A stretch of 64,000 nt of DNA from Posidonia oceanica. Its lineage: Eukaryota > Streptophyta > Magnoliopsida > Alismatales > Posidoniaceae. A program made the position numbers and the translations under genes. Below, one piece after another: positions 54,714 through 64,000 of the stretch; within the stretch, counting starts at the first letter, position 1; each line of letters opens with the position of its first letter. The notes below the pieces were generated by a model, which was given only the letters and a program-made list of their open reading frames with translations, made no database searches and was not told the origin of the DNA. Location: contig JAZBRS010000049.1 in assembly GCA_037176725.1 (NCBI GenBank), positions 12,914,001 to 12,978,000 of the forward strand, given 5' to 3'.

Positions 54714-56193
54714 CCGAAAGCGGCCCCGTTGCAGATGCCCTTCTCCCACCTGCACTTGCATTCTCGCCTTCTTGCTTCAACTCTACTTCAAATCATCATC
54801 GTCATCCTTTCAACTCTTGCATTTTTTCTTTTCAAATTATCATTGTCATCCTCTCAAACATCGCATCTTCTGCCCGGTGATGACAACCGGAAGTGCTTGC
54901 CTGCTCTGGAAAGAGTCACCCTGCCTCACTTGGCACTACTTAGATGTCTTAGCGAGTGAGGGAGCCACCACCAATAAGGACAGGCGAACTGCCCAATCTC
55001 ACAAGGACATACACCTCTGAGGGAGAAAAAAATGTTAGGTTGTGAGCTTGAAAAAGTGAGAATAGACATCTAGGTTTGGGCACCTCCAAGGAACAGAAGA
55101 CGAAGACAGAAGCCGGCCCTAGAGATAGGGGTGTGCAGTCTAACCCTGCTCCTTCTACCCATCACACAGCAGACCCAAAGCCTAAATCCATTACAATTCA
55201 AGCACCCTTCTTTTGCCACCAGAATGGGGATAGCAAAAGCCTGAAAAAAAAAAAGAAAAAGATCAAGCAAAAAAAAAAAAAAAAAAGAGATAGAACAAAG
55301 ACAAAAACAAAAAAGGAAAAAAGCAAGCAAAACAAAAAAAGAAGAAGAAGAAGAAAAAGGCAAAGGTAGCCCAAAAGCACAGGCACCGCTATCCCCCATA
55401 CTTTACTAGAGATCCCCAGCATGTCAAGCCTGACAAAGGGGTCTACCACATCCTCCCAAGAGCAAACACATACCTTCTCCTAGCTAGGGGCAGAGAAAGA
55501 CTGCATACCTATGAGGGAGAAACCTTTCAAAAAAAAAAAAGAGAGCCGAAAGAATAGGTGTAGGTCCCGAGAGTGCAGCCAGTAGCCTGTCCTCACCACA
55601 TCACCACCTGTATAATGCCAACAACCTGTTCCGGAGCGCCACCAATAAGCCGAGAGTCTGAGTAGGGCCCAGTGAGTCTAGGACCACTCCCTTCCTCTGC
55701 AGCAGGCACCAAAGCACTCCGTACGCTGAGGGCACTCAAGCATACCCATCCACCCAAGCATACCCATCCATTCAAGCATACTTATTCATCCAATAATATT
55801 CATCCTCATGAGCATATCACTAGCATCTTGCATTCATGCATCTTCCTTCTTTCCTTTCCCCTTCCGCCAATCTCTCCGCTCTGCAACACGCTCAGGTCCT
55901 GAGGCAGTACTTCTCCCCAGCAGAGGCACATCGACGACACTCAAGCTGCGCTGGTCCAGATTTCCTGCCAACCCTCGCCCCCGTGTCCGCAAGACTGCTG
56001 CAGAATCCCCCTGCTTATCAGTGCTCAATTGCTATGTTCTGTTATCACTTTGCCTAGATGCATATTGGAACTACATTTTCAGTCTCAGTTTCTGCTTATT
56101 GTCAGTGATTACATACCTGCGAGATCTGACTGTTTATTGATAGCAGGTACCTCAAGCCTTGCAGTAATCAGCCTGTCTTCTGCAACCAGTATA
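54714..56193 (+). other. Spacer between pol and the extra ORF of element D
   Basis: No gene is seen. An A-rich tract with long A runs lies at 55240-55370 and a shorter one at 55528-55541. Repeated CATACCCATCCA-like units occur at 55738-55790. An in-frame extension of the extra ORF upstream to 56029 has no ATG and may be leader or an upstream exon; TAGCAG|GTACCTC at 56146 could equally be an acceptor or donor. Confidence 0.5.
55240..55370 (+). repeat. A-rich tract in element D
   Basis: Runs of up to 18 A with scattered G and C on the plus strand. A similar A/G tract lies in the B leader. Confidence 0.8.
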
Positions 56194-57396
56194 ATGGGTT
56201 TTCCTACTCTGCTAACTCCCGCACGCTGCTCGGAAACCCTGCAAGAATGGATCAGCAGGCTCACCCAACAAGACTGTGAAAAGTTGCTCCTGTGGGGTAT
56301 ACCAACCAAGCTGCTAAAGGCCGCTGATGTGGAGGTCAGCCGCCACCTTCTGTGTGCCGCCGCGAGATTCTGGAAGCCGGTGCACCATGTCTTCCGTTTC
56401 AACAAGACTGAGCTGACACCTACACTGGAAGAGGCACGTCGGATATGCGGCTTTTCAAAGATCCTGGGACCGCCTGTTTTCATGAGGCGCGACGGATATC
56501 TTCGGGTCCTGAGCCAACTGACTGGGCTCTCCACTCAAGACTGCCAACAGAAGCTAATCTGCACCAGTGGACCAGAGCCCATGCTTCGCCTTGCACACTT
56601 TGATGATATCTTGAACAAGCGTGCTGACCTCGGAGACGAGCTGTGGCTCCGAGGATTCGTCATCCGCTTTCTGGGCGAACTAATCTTTACTCATGGCCGA
56701 CTGACAGTGGCCATCGAGGTCGCAGAGATTGCATTAGCTGTGGTGACCCAGCACATAGACCTGGCACCGGTCGTCTTGGCAGAGACTTATCGCAGGCTAG
56801 ACCGCATTTCTCATCGCTGCCGCCACTTCCACGGTTGCGGAGCACTCATACAAGTCTGGCTGACCGCGCACTTAGAGATGGACCTTCTGCGCCCTCAAGT
56901 GCATGCTTTCGAAGCTTACTGCAGCAGCGCCCGTACCAGAGCAGACAAGAGCGTCAAAGACGAATATGAGAGGCTGTCAGCACTGACTGACGATGCTGTG
57001 ATCTGGCGCATCGTTCCCTCTGCAGCAGAGCCATTCACAATCTTCTTCAGCGCGCGTGACACGCGGCTGATCATTCTTCCAGGCTTCACAGCAGGCGTAG
57101 AGTACCATCCAATCAGGGTCATGCGCCAGTTCGGCTTCCAGCAGGGCGCCTTCATTGACAGTACAGTGCCCGAGCTTCTACAGACTTATCCTCTCAGCAC
57201 CACTGCCTCAACCAAGAAGCTTGCTAGTCTGATGCAGCATGGGGTCCAATCTACAGACATTGCAGCTGTGAGAGGTACAGGATGCACTCTTGATTATGAA
57301 GCTGAAGTCCGACAGCTCTGGCCAATCACTGAAATCCTGCCAGGCGGCCCCTTATTCCCCGACTCCAGGCAGCCAAAGAAGGCCCGGGTTGACTAG
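56194..57396 (+). CDS. Extra ORF of element D, plant mobile domain/DUF7745-like, 400 codons, intact
   Basis: The ATG at 56194 (ATAATGGGT) gives MGFPTLLTPARCSETLQEWI and the frame ends at TAG 57394. It has no stop or frameshift, unlike gag-pol. The region KPVHHVFRFN then TELTPTLEEARRICG, an aromatic and Trp-containing N-terminal domain, resembles the plant mobile domain (aminotransferase-like, MAIN/MAIL1 family) and the related DUF7745. The C-terminus is basic (RQPKKARVD), which could act as a nuclear signal. Such domains are known both in plant genes and inside Ty3/gypsy elements; the retroelement function is unknown. It sits in sense between pol and the 3' LTR and could be expressed by splicing. 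Family assignment is by eye and only moderately sure. Confidence 0.72.
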   Translation: MGFPTLLTPARCSETLQEWISRLTQQDCEKLLLWGIPTKLLKAADVEVSRHLLCAAARFWKPVHHVFRFNKTELTPTLEEARRICGFSKILGPPVFMRRDGYLRVLSQLTGLSTQDCQQKLICTSGPEPMLRLAHFDDILNKRADLGDELWLRGFVIRFLGELIFTHGRLTVAIEVAEIALAVVTQHIDLAPVVLAETYRRLDRISHRCRHFHGCGALIQVWLTAHLEMDLLRPQVHAFEAYCSSARTRADKSVKDEYERLSALTDDAVIWRIVPSAAEPFTIFFSARDTRLIILPGFTAGVEYHPIRVMRQFGFQQGAFIDSTVPELLQTYPLSTTASTKKLASLMQHGVQSTDIAAVRGTGCTLDYEAEVRQLWPITEILPGGPLFPDSRQPKKARVD

Positions 57397-57627
57397 GCCC
57401 TTGTGCGACCATCATGTGGTCTTCTTTCAAATTGTGCTGTACATTTCTGGCCTACCGCAGGCATTGTACTTCTCAAGATCATATCAATGGAAACTGTTTC
57501 TGCTTTCTGCTTGCACATCAAGACTCTTTGCTGCATTGCATATCATCATCATCATTATCTTGGGCCCTCTAATCAGACTTGCAGACATCCCAACGCGGCG
57601 AAGTCCTCAGCACCCAATTCGGAGCCC

Positions 57628-58042
57628 AGAGCATCTGCAGGCCCGCGACACCAAGCTCCGCCGTCCGGCGTCCCCAGCTGGTCATCCCCGGCTGGACCGC
57701 TGTCCCTTGCGGGCTGGCACCCCAAACTGCCCGGCGAAAGGTCCGTCAACCTGTCATCCTCCTCAGCTGTTCATCCTCAGCTGAGTCCCTTGCGGGCTGG
57801 CACCCCAAACTGCTCGGCGAAAGGTCCGTCAACCTGTCATCCTCCTCAGCTGTTCATCCTCAGCTGAGTCCCTTGCGGGCTGGCACCCCAAACTGCCCGG
57901 CGAAAGGTCCGTCAACCTGTCATCCTCCTCAGCTGTTCATCCTCAGCTGAGTCCCTTGCGGGCTGGCACCCCGAACTGCTCGGCGATGGGTTCGTCAACC
58001 TATCATCCATCCACTCGCTTATCTATCTTTGCATCCTGATGC
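57628..58042 (+). repeat. 83-bp tandem array, 4 copies
   Basis: The GGGCTGGCACCCC core starts at 57711, 57794, 57877 and 57960, spacing exactly 83. The linker contains CCTCAGCTGTTCATCC and CTCAGCTGAG. Confidence 0.88.
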
Positions 58043-58112
58043 CAGGGGCGCATCGGCCATCCCCTGGTATCATCCTGATACCAGGGGCATCTTTTGGCCG
58101 CCCTGTGGTATC
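58038..58112 (+). repeat. Two long hairpins, GATRCCA..TGGTATC
   Basis: GATGCCAGGGG pairs with CCCCTGGTATC (58038-58071). GATACCA pairs with TGGTATC (58077-58112). Confidence 0.75.
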
Positions 58113-58147
58113 ATCCCCAGCTGATCATCCCCAGCTGAGTCCCTTGC

Positions 58148-58760
58148 GGGCTGGCACCCCAAACTGCTCGGCGAAAGGTCCGTCAACCTGACACTCTTCT
58201 CGGCTGGTCATCCCCAGCTGAGTCCCCAGTTGGTCGTCCCCAGCTGAGTTCTCTGCGGGCTGGCACCCCAAACTGCTCGGCGAAAGGTCCGTCAACCTGA
58301 CACTCTTCTCGGCTGGTCATCCCCAGCTGAGTCCCCAGTTGGTCGTCCCCAGCTGAGTTCTCTGCGGGCTGGCACCCCAAACTGCTCGGCGAAAGGTCCG
58401 TCAACCTGACACTCTTCTTGGCTGGTCATCCCCAGTCGAGTCCCCCGTTGGTCGTCCCCAGCTGGATCATTATCTCTGCGGGCTGGCACCCCAAACTGCT
58501 CGGCGAAAGGTCCGTCAACCTGACATTCTTCTCGGCTGGTCATCCCCAGTCGAGTCCCCAGTTGGTCGCCCCCAGCTGGATCATTATCCTTGCGGGCTGG
58601 CACCCCAAACTGCTCGGCGAATGGTCCGTCAACCTGACACTCTTCTCGGCTGGTCATCCCCAGCTGAGTCCCCTGCTGATCGCCCTCAGCTGAGTCTCTT
58701 GCGGGCTGGTACCCCCAAACTACTCGTCTGACAAGCACGACACTCTTGTCATCACTCTCT
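58148..58760 (+). repeat. 109/114-bp tandem array, 6 copies
   Basis: The GGGCTGG core starts at 58148, 58257, 58366, 58480, 58594 and 58703. Spacings of 109, 109, 114, 114 and 109 show two length variants. Units contain CCCCAGCTGAGTCCCC and GTCAACCTGACA. Confidence 0.88.
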
Positions 58761-58766
58761 GCTTTC

Positions 58767-58841
58767 GACGCCAAGGACGCGCTGGCCAACCCCTGGTGTC
58801 ATCCCGACACCAGGGGCATCTTTTGATCGCCCCTTGGTATC
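58767..58841 (+). repeat. Further long hairpins, GACRCCA..TGGTRTC
   Basis: GACGCCA..TGGTGTC (58767-58800) and GACACCA..TGGTATC (58806-58841) are in the same order and spacing as the pair at 58038. Confidence 0.7.
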
Positions 58842-58906
58842 ATTCTTTCCCTCTTTCCCCTATGACGTTCCTGGCATCATGGGATGATTTCTTCTCATCA
58901 TTCCCT

Positions 58907-59134
58907 TATCCCTTCTTTGCCGGCCGATAAGTCCGATATCTTATCATTCTCATCATTCCCTTATCCCTTCTTTGCCGGCCGATAAGTCCGATATCTTATC
59001 ATTCTCATCATTCCCTTATCCCTTCTTTGCCGGCCGATAAGTCCGATATCTTATCATTCTCATCATTCCCTTATCCCTTCTTTGCCGGCCGATAAGTCCG
59101 ATATCTTATCGATCAACACTTCTCATCATGATCT
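58907..59134 (+). repeat. 55-bp tandem array, 4 copies, with GATAAG hairpin
   Basis: CGGCCGATAAG starts at 58921, 58976, 59031 and 59086, with a fifth copy at 59581. Each has GATAAGTCCGATATCTTATC, arms GATAAG/CTTATC. Confidence 0.9.
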
Positions 59135-59588
59135 CATCTCCCTCTTTAGCTTAATTTCTCATCATGATCTCGTCTCCCTCTTTAGCTTAATCTCTCATCA
59201 TGATCTCATCTCCCTCTTTAGCTTAATTTCTCATCATGATCTCGTCTCCCTCTTTAGCTTAATCTCTCATCATGATCTCATCCCCCTCTTTAGATTAATT
59301 TCTCATCATGATCTCATCTCCCTCTTTAGCTTAATTTCTCATCATGATCTCGTTTCCCTCTTTAGCTTAATCTCTCATCATGATCTCATCTCCCTCTTTA
59401 GCTTAATTTCTCATCATGATCTCGTCTCCCTCTTTAGATTAACCTCTCATCATGACCTCATCCCCCTCTTTAGCTTAACTTCTCATCATGATCTCGTCCC
59501 CCTCTTTAGATTAATTTCTCATCATGATCTCGTCCCCCTCTTTAGATTAACTTCTCATCATGATCTCATCCCCTCTTTGCCGGCCGAT
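59121..59588 (+). repeat. 36-bp tandem array, 13 copies
   Basis: TCTCATCATGATCTC recurs every 36 bases. ATGATCTC[AG]TC alternates along the array, hinting at a 72-bp higher-order unit. Because 36 is a multiple of three, a frame of 178 codons stays open (12-residue SHHDL repeats). It has no domain and I do not call it a gene. Confidence 0.9.
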
Positions 59589-59639
59589 AAGTCCGATATC
59601 TTATCATTCTCATCATGATCTTATCCCCTCTTATCAATC

Positions 59640-60660
59640 AATCAATCACTCGTGCTAGGCTGATATCCGAAACTATCTCAGGCTGATATTCCTAAACTAT
59701 CATCTATCAATCACTCGTGCTAGGCTGATATCCGAAACTATCTCAGGCTGATATTCCTAAACTATCTTCTGGTCGATCCATGGTCGGCCCGCAGTTGTGT
59801 TATACGGCTGACATCCAGTAACTGTCCCTCGTAATTGCACTTTTCCAGTTGATAGGTCTGTAAACTATCCACCGGTTGACAGGACCGTAAACTATCGTTT
59901 CAGTTGATAGGTCTGTAAACTATCGCGTCCAATTACGTTATACGGCTGACATCCAGTAACTGTCCCTTGCAATTGCGGTTTCTAGTTGATAGGACTGTAA
60001 ACTATCCTCCAGTTGATAGGTCTGTAAACTATCCACCGGTTGACAGGACCGTAAACTGTCGTTAGGCTGATACTCCTAAACTATCACCAGCAATTGCATT
60101 ATACGGCTGATATCCAGTAACTATCCCTCATCATTGCGCGTTTCCAGTTGATAGGTCTGTAAACTATCCGCCGGTTGACAGGACCGTAAACTGTCGCTCC
60201 AGTTGATAGGTCTGTAAACTATCCGCCAGTTGGTAGGACTGTAAACTACCACGCGCAATCATGTTATACGGCTGACATCCAGTAACTGTCCCTCGCAATG
60301 CCGTTTCCAGTTGATAGGACTATAAACTATCCTCCTGTTGATAGGTCTGTAAACTATCCGCCGGTTGACAGGACCGTAAACTGTCGCTCCAGATGATAGA
60401 CTGTAAACTATCCGGCATTGCGTTATACGGCTGATATCCAGTAACTATCCCTCATGGTTTGTGGTTTCCAGTTGATAGGTCTGTAAACTATCCGCCAGTT
60501 GATAGGTCTGTAAACTATCCGCCAGTTGATAGGACTGTAAACTATCCCACAACCATGTTATACGGCTGATATCCAGTAACTATCACTCACAACTGCCTCC
60601 GGTTGACAGGACCGTAAACTGTCACTCCCGGTTGATAGGACCGTAAACTATCCGGACGAT
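59640..60660 (+). repeat. Covarying hairpin array of element D
   Basis: About 30 units of 20-30 bp with arms GATAG/CTATC, GACAG/CTGTC, GGTAG/CTACC or GATA/TATC and loops such as GTCTGTAAA or GACCGTAAA. Longer repeats of 120-180 bp start at TTATACGGCTGA. Examples are 59851-59869, 60042-60060, 60232-60250, 59810-59826 and 60109-60125. Confidence 0.82.
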
Positions 60661-61202
60661 AAGCCCGTCACCTTATCATTTTTTTTCTCCTTTTCGGCGT
60701 GGCCTTGTCCCAGGAAGACGAAGTCACGCACCCCCTTTCTGCGATAGGAGAGGTGGCCTCTCTCCCCTCGCACCCTTCTCCCCTGCTAGCTTGCTCCCCG
60801 GGCGGGGACCAGCTGCACCCTGCTTTCCTTGCTTTGTCGCGCAGGTCTGGCCTCCCTGCCAGATATTCGCGCCACATCGCACCCTTTTTATCATTTTTCC
60901 TGCATCATCTCTGCACTTTCTTAGCTAGCGCTGCATATCACTCCAGTATCACTTGCACAGCATCAGCATTTTCTTCTAGCTGCACTAACTTTTATACTAA
61001 CTCTTGCATTGCACTCGCATCAGCAAGCATACACACAGCACAGCATCCATCTGCACTGGCATCTTGCATTGCGGCAACGGGCTACGATCTTCGGTGCATC
61101 CGCCGAATAAGTAGCTCACGCCCATAGCAACCCGCTGCTTCCGCCAGTCAGATGGGGTGTCTTATCAACCCTAAGCAGCGGCCGCGCTCCGCTTGCCCTC
61201 TC
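60661..61202 (+). other. Pre-tract region of element D, no gene seen
   Basis: The GCATC/TGCA-rich zone (60880-61080) has no coding motif. The last 130 bases, from CGGTGCATCCGCCGAATAAG, resemble the matching part of element C and may hold conserved 3' signals. Confidence 0.55.
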
Positions 61203-61219
61203 GCTCAGGGAGGGGCATC
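61203..61219 (+). other. Polypurine tract of element D
   Basis: GCTCAGGGAGGGGCATC lies directly before TGTTGACA of the 3' LTR; identical to the tract of C. Confidence 0.8.
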
Positions 61220-64000
61220 TGTTGACACCCCATCTTGGCAGGCCCGGACCCTTGGAGCCCTCTTGGTGATTGCTGGATCAAACCCCTAACCAAACCCTAA
61301 CCCTAATCCTCCTCTCTACCCTCCAAAATCAGCCTGTCTTGACCTAAACCTTTACCCCCTTCCCAACCTCAAAACCTAACCAAAAACCATAGGAAAACCC
61401 ACCACTATCCACTCAACAAACCTACCCAAGAACTTAGAAATTTCCAAACCTAACCCATTCCCAAAAACCCTAGAAAACCTAGGTGAAACTACCATTTTTC
61501 TACACCTTGAAACCCCTCCAAAACCTCCTTAGAATCAAACCAAAATTTCAGGACCAACACCTCAAATCCTAGACTAGCCACTCACCAATTTTCACCCCAT
61601 TCCAAGACCCTTAAGACCCTCTTTCACCCAAATTATCATTTTCTCTCTCCTCTCTCTCTCCTGATTATCATCTCTCTTTTCATCCCCTTCTCATCCTTTT
61701 TCTGGTCTGGCTGTGGGCCCCCTCTGTGCTTCTATCCTTCCTCTATCTTATCCCTATTTTTACTTTATTTTTAACACTTTTTCTGAATTTTAAAAATCGT
61801 TTTCCTCCAACCTATCTCTTTTCCCCTTATCTCCCTCTTTTCTCCATTTCTTTCCTCTTTCTCTTTTCCTTTTCTCTCCTTTGCAAAAATCCACAAAAAC
61901 CCATAAAAATCTGTAAAACCTCAAAACATAAAAGAAAGAAATCAGTACTCTAAGAAAAACAATTAAAAAATATTAAACAAGCAATTAACAACTTAAACTT
62001 AACTAAATCAAGCTAAAAGGAAAACCAAACATGCAAGCTAAAAAATGCAAAACAAATCAAAAGAAAACACTGAAAAATCAAGAAAAAACTAAAATGAGAT
62101 CTAAACCCAGCAAAAATAAAAACCCCACTAAAAGAATTAAAAAACAAACCCTAAAAATAAGAATTAAAAACCAAACACTAAAACAAGTAATTAAAGAAGG
62201 CAAAAGACTTAACCTAATAAACATAAGAAAAGCAAGTTAAAAACCTAATTAAAAAAGAAAATAAAAAACAGATCTGAAGGACTTAAAAACATCCTACCAA
62301 ACCAGAAAAACCCAACCAAAAACTTCAAGAAAAATCAATGAATAAAAATCAAAACATAACTTAAAAGACTTAAGAAGGAAAAACCCTAAGAAGACTACAA
62401 CTTAAAAATCTAAAAGACATCCTGGTTAATGGGAAAATAAATCCTAAAAAATCCTAATCAGTACCCTAAGTGTCCAACAAGGGAAACATAATTTTAAAAA
62501 GGGTTTAACAAACATTTAATCAAGAGATAACTAATTAAAAGCGAAACCAAAACCCTAAAACCCTAATCAAGCCCAAAACACATTAATCAACTCAAAATGA
62601 CCATTAAAAATCTTAATTAAAATCCTAATCTACAGCAAAACTCTTCTAATATTTTTATTTATTTTTAGTCTATTTTTACTAATTTTATTTCCCCATTCTA
62701 CCCTCTCTTTCTTTCTTACTTTTCTTTTCCATTCTTTCTTTTCTTTACTGGGCTTATCAGCCCGTTCCCTTTCTTCTCTATTTCCTTTTTCTTTTTTCTC
62801 GGCCCACAGTCCGGCCTTCCCCACCCTTCTTCTTCCTCCTCTCCTCCTCTGTGTTTTTCTCCACCGGCTTCTCCCGCGAACCTTCGGCTACAGAGTTCCC
62901 TCCTCCATTCGAAATTCAAGCCTCCATCACTTCAATCCACAGCAGCCCGCCGCTCTCCTTCCTCTCTGCGGCTTTTCCGGAGCCGGTCGCCCCGTCCCCT
63001 CCGCTGCAGTAACCGCCGGCCGAGTTTGAATTCTCAGCTCGCGCCCAGCAGCAGCAGCTCCTCATTCATAAGCCGCCCGTCCTCCCTTCAATCCAGAGTG
63101 TCAGACAGAGCCGGAGTGAGAGCAATCCAGTGAGAAGCCAGAGAGTGGAGAGCAGAATTTCACTTCTTCCCCACCTGTGCGACCCTCCTCCTTCTTCCTC
63201 TTCATCCTTCCATTTCCAGAGAGAAGATGACCAGTGAGAGTAGAGCTTGAGAGGTCCTTGACATCCCGGAGAAGGGCTGCAATCCCAGAGCTTTCCCACA
63301 CCCAGACCTTCTCCATTTCCCTCCTCAAAATCCACCAGACTCTTCCCCTTCTTTTCCAATAGCCCAGCACCACTTCAAGCCTCTATCTTTCTTCCAATTA
63401 CTCCCCCAATTTCACCCCAAAACTCAGCATCCTTCCCGGCCATTCCACCACCCAAATCACCCCTCAATCACCCCCTGATCACCCAACACACCAGACCTGC
63501 AACCCAACACAACCCACCACACCATTCCCTTCACCACAGTCCGCAGCCTCCTCCCAGTTTCCACCCCGACAATCCTTGAACCACCACCTTTCTAGAGCCT
63601 CCAACCTCGAACCTAACCGTTCACCACAGACTGCAAACTCCACTACAAACACCTGCATCAGCCACTGACCAGAAATCCGATCAACTCCCAAATCCTTTCC
63701 ACAGCCTCCAGAACAGCAATCCAATCACCCAGAATCACTCCCCGCACCTCCAGCAATCTTCCAGAACACTCCATCCAGCCTGAGGAGCAGCAAACACCCT
63801 CCCCGACCTCCGGCAGCATTCTGAGAATCCAAAAGTGCCGAATCCTCACCCGAGCTGTAGAGCTTCAGTCCGGTCGATCAGGAAGCACCGGAGGGATGTT
63901 CTGAGGCAGCTCCAACCTTCGCGAGCGACTGACGATCACCGCCGCGACTGGACGAACGCCGCCGGCCACCTCTGGAACCCTTGACGTCGGGAGGACATCT
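61220..64000 (+). repeat. 3' LTR of element D, first 2.78 kb
   Basis: Collinear with 38816-41597, with about 19 substitutions and one deletion in a C run near 61357. It ends at the window edge within GGGAGGACATCT, just before the donor-like site. The remaining 3 kb are outside. Confidence 0.95.

Larger units (their letters stand above)
38816..64000 (+). mobile_element. Element D: giant Tat/Ogre-type LTR retrotransposon with extra ORF, 3' LTR cut by window end
   Basis: Two copies of one LTR start at 38816 and 61220 (TGTTGACACCCCATC). Between them lie PBS, leader, a single-frame gag-pol, a sense-strand extra ORF and tandem arrays. From the PBS position the LTR is about 5.8 kb, so the full element should be near 28.2 kb. 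Dual RNase H, lack of a chromodomain, the arginine-tRNA-like PBS and great size fit the Tat branch, closest to Ogre. About 19 substitutions and one indel were counted by eye in the 2.78 kb of LTR available twice, roughly 0.7% divergence. The insertion site is the 3' untranslated region of C; the left flank is AGATG. Confidence 0.92.

Noticed and set aside
58292..58789. 165-codon minus-strand frame with repeated ECQVDGPFAEQFGVPAR
   Set aside because: It is the 109/114-bp tandem array read in reverse; periodicity of the DNA explains it.
58907..59588. Regular direct repeats resembling a CRISPR array
   Set aside because: Units are contiguous or near-identical with no unique spacers, no cas genes, and lie in a plant retrotransposon.

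Overview
This is nuclear DNA of a seed plant, most likely an angiosperm with a large, repeat-rich genome. The evidence is plant-type Ty3/gypsy retrotransposons (Tekay/Del and Tat/Ogre), an L1-like plant LINE, a hAT transposon with a GGCC-rich end, and the first exons of a gene resembling plant phosphatidylserine decarboxylase 2/3. No tRNA, rRNA, CRISPR array or organelle sequence was seen.

Layout. 1-6883: an old plus-strand Tekay/Del element; it lacks all but the tail of its 5' LTR, and its gag-pol is broken. 6884-8081: the 5' exons of the PSD-like gene on the minus strand, with the Tekay element apparently inside a downstream intron. 8082-8857: the putative upstream region of that gene. 8858-17269: a minus-strand LINE split by a hAT element (8926-11867, TIRs, imperfect 8-bp TSD) and a minus-strand Tat/Ogre solo LTR (12072-14669, perfect 5-bp TSD GAAAG). 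From 17270 to the end there is one nested stack of Tat/Ogre-type elements. E1 (from 17270) is interrupted by element A (about 19850-28646). A is cut inside its RNase H by element B (28647-33107). B is cut after gag by minus-strand element C (33108-38815). C is cut in its 3' untranslated region by giant element D (38816 to beyond 64000). The LINE is interrupted by E1, so the nest is six levels deep.

D dominates the window. It has a 5.8-kb LTR and an inferred full length near 28 kb. The two LTR copies differ at about 20 positions over 2.78 kb, so the insertion is young. Gag, protease, G-patch-like, RT, RNase H, a second archaeal-type RNase H and integrase lie in one reading frame of about 8.8 kb. 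That frame has no frameshift but five internal stops, all TAG. Downstream, in sense, is an intact extra ORF of 400 codons resembling the plant mobile domain/DUF7745 group. About 3.8 kb of tandem arrays separate it from the 3' LTR.

The most unusual signal is a set of short inverted repeats in these elements. D and C carry dozens of hairpins between coding region and 3' LTR whose two arms change together (for example GATAG/CTATC, GACAG/CTGTC, GGTAG/CTACC). Other hairpin families sit in the C LTR, the B LTR and leader, the A LTR and leader, and the solo LTR. The Tat/Ogre LTRs also share a conserved block near the 3' end, a PBS-like motif inside the LTR, and a splice-donor-like site, suggesting a spliced leader. 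Domain names come from recognising sequence motifs by eye; no database search was run.
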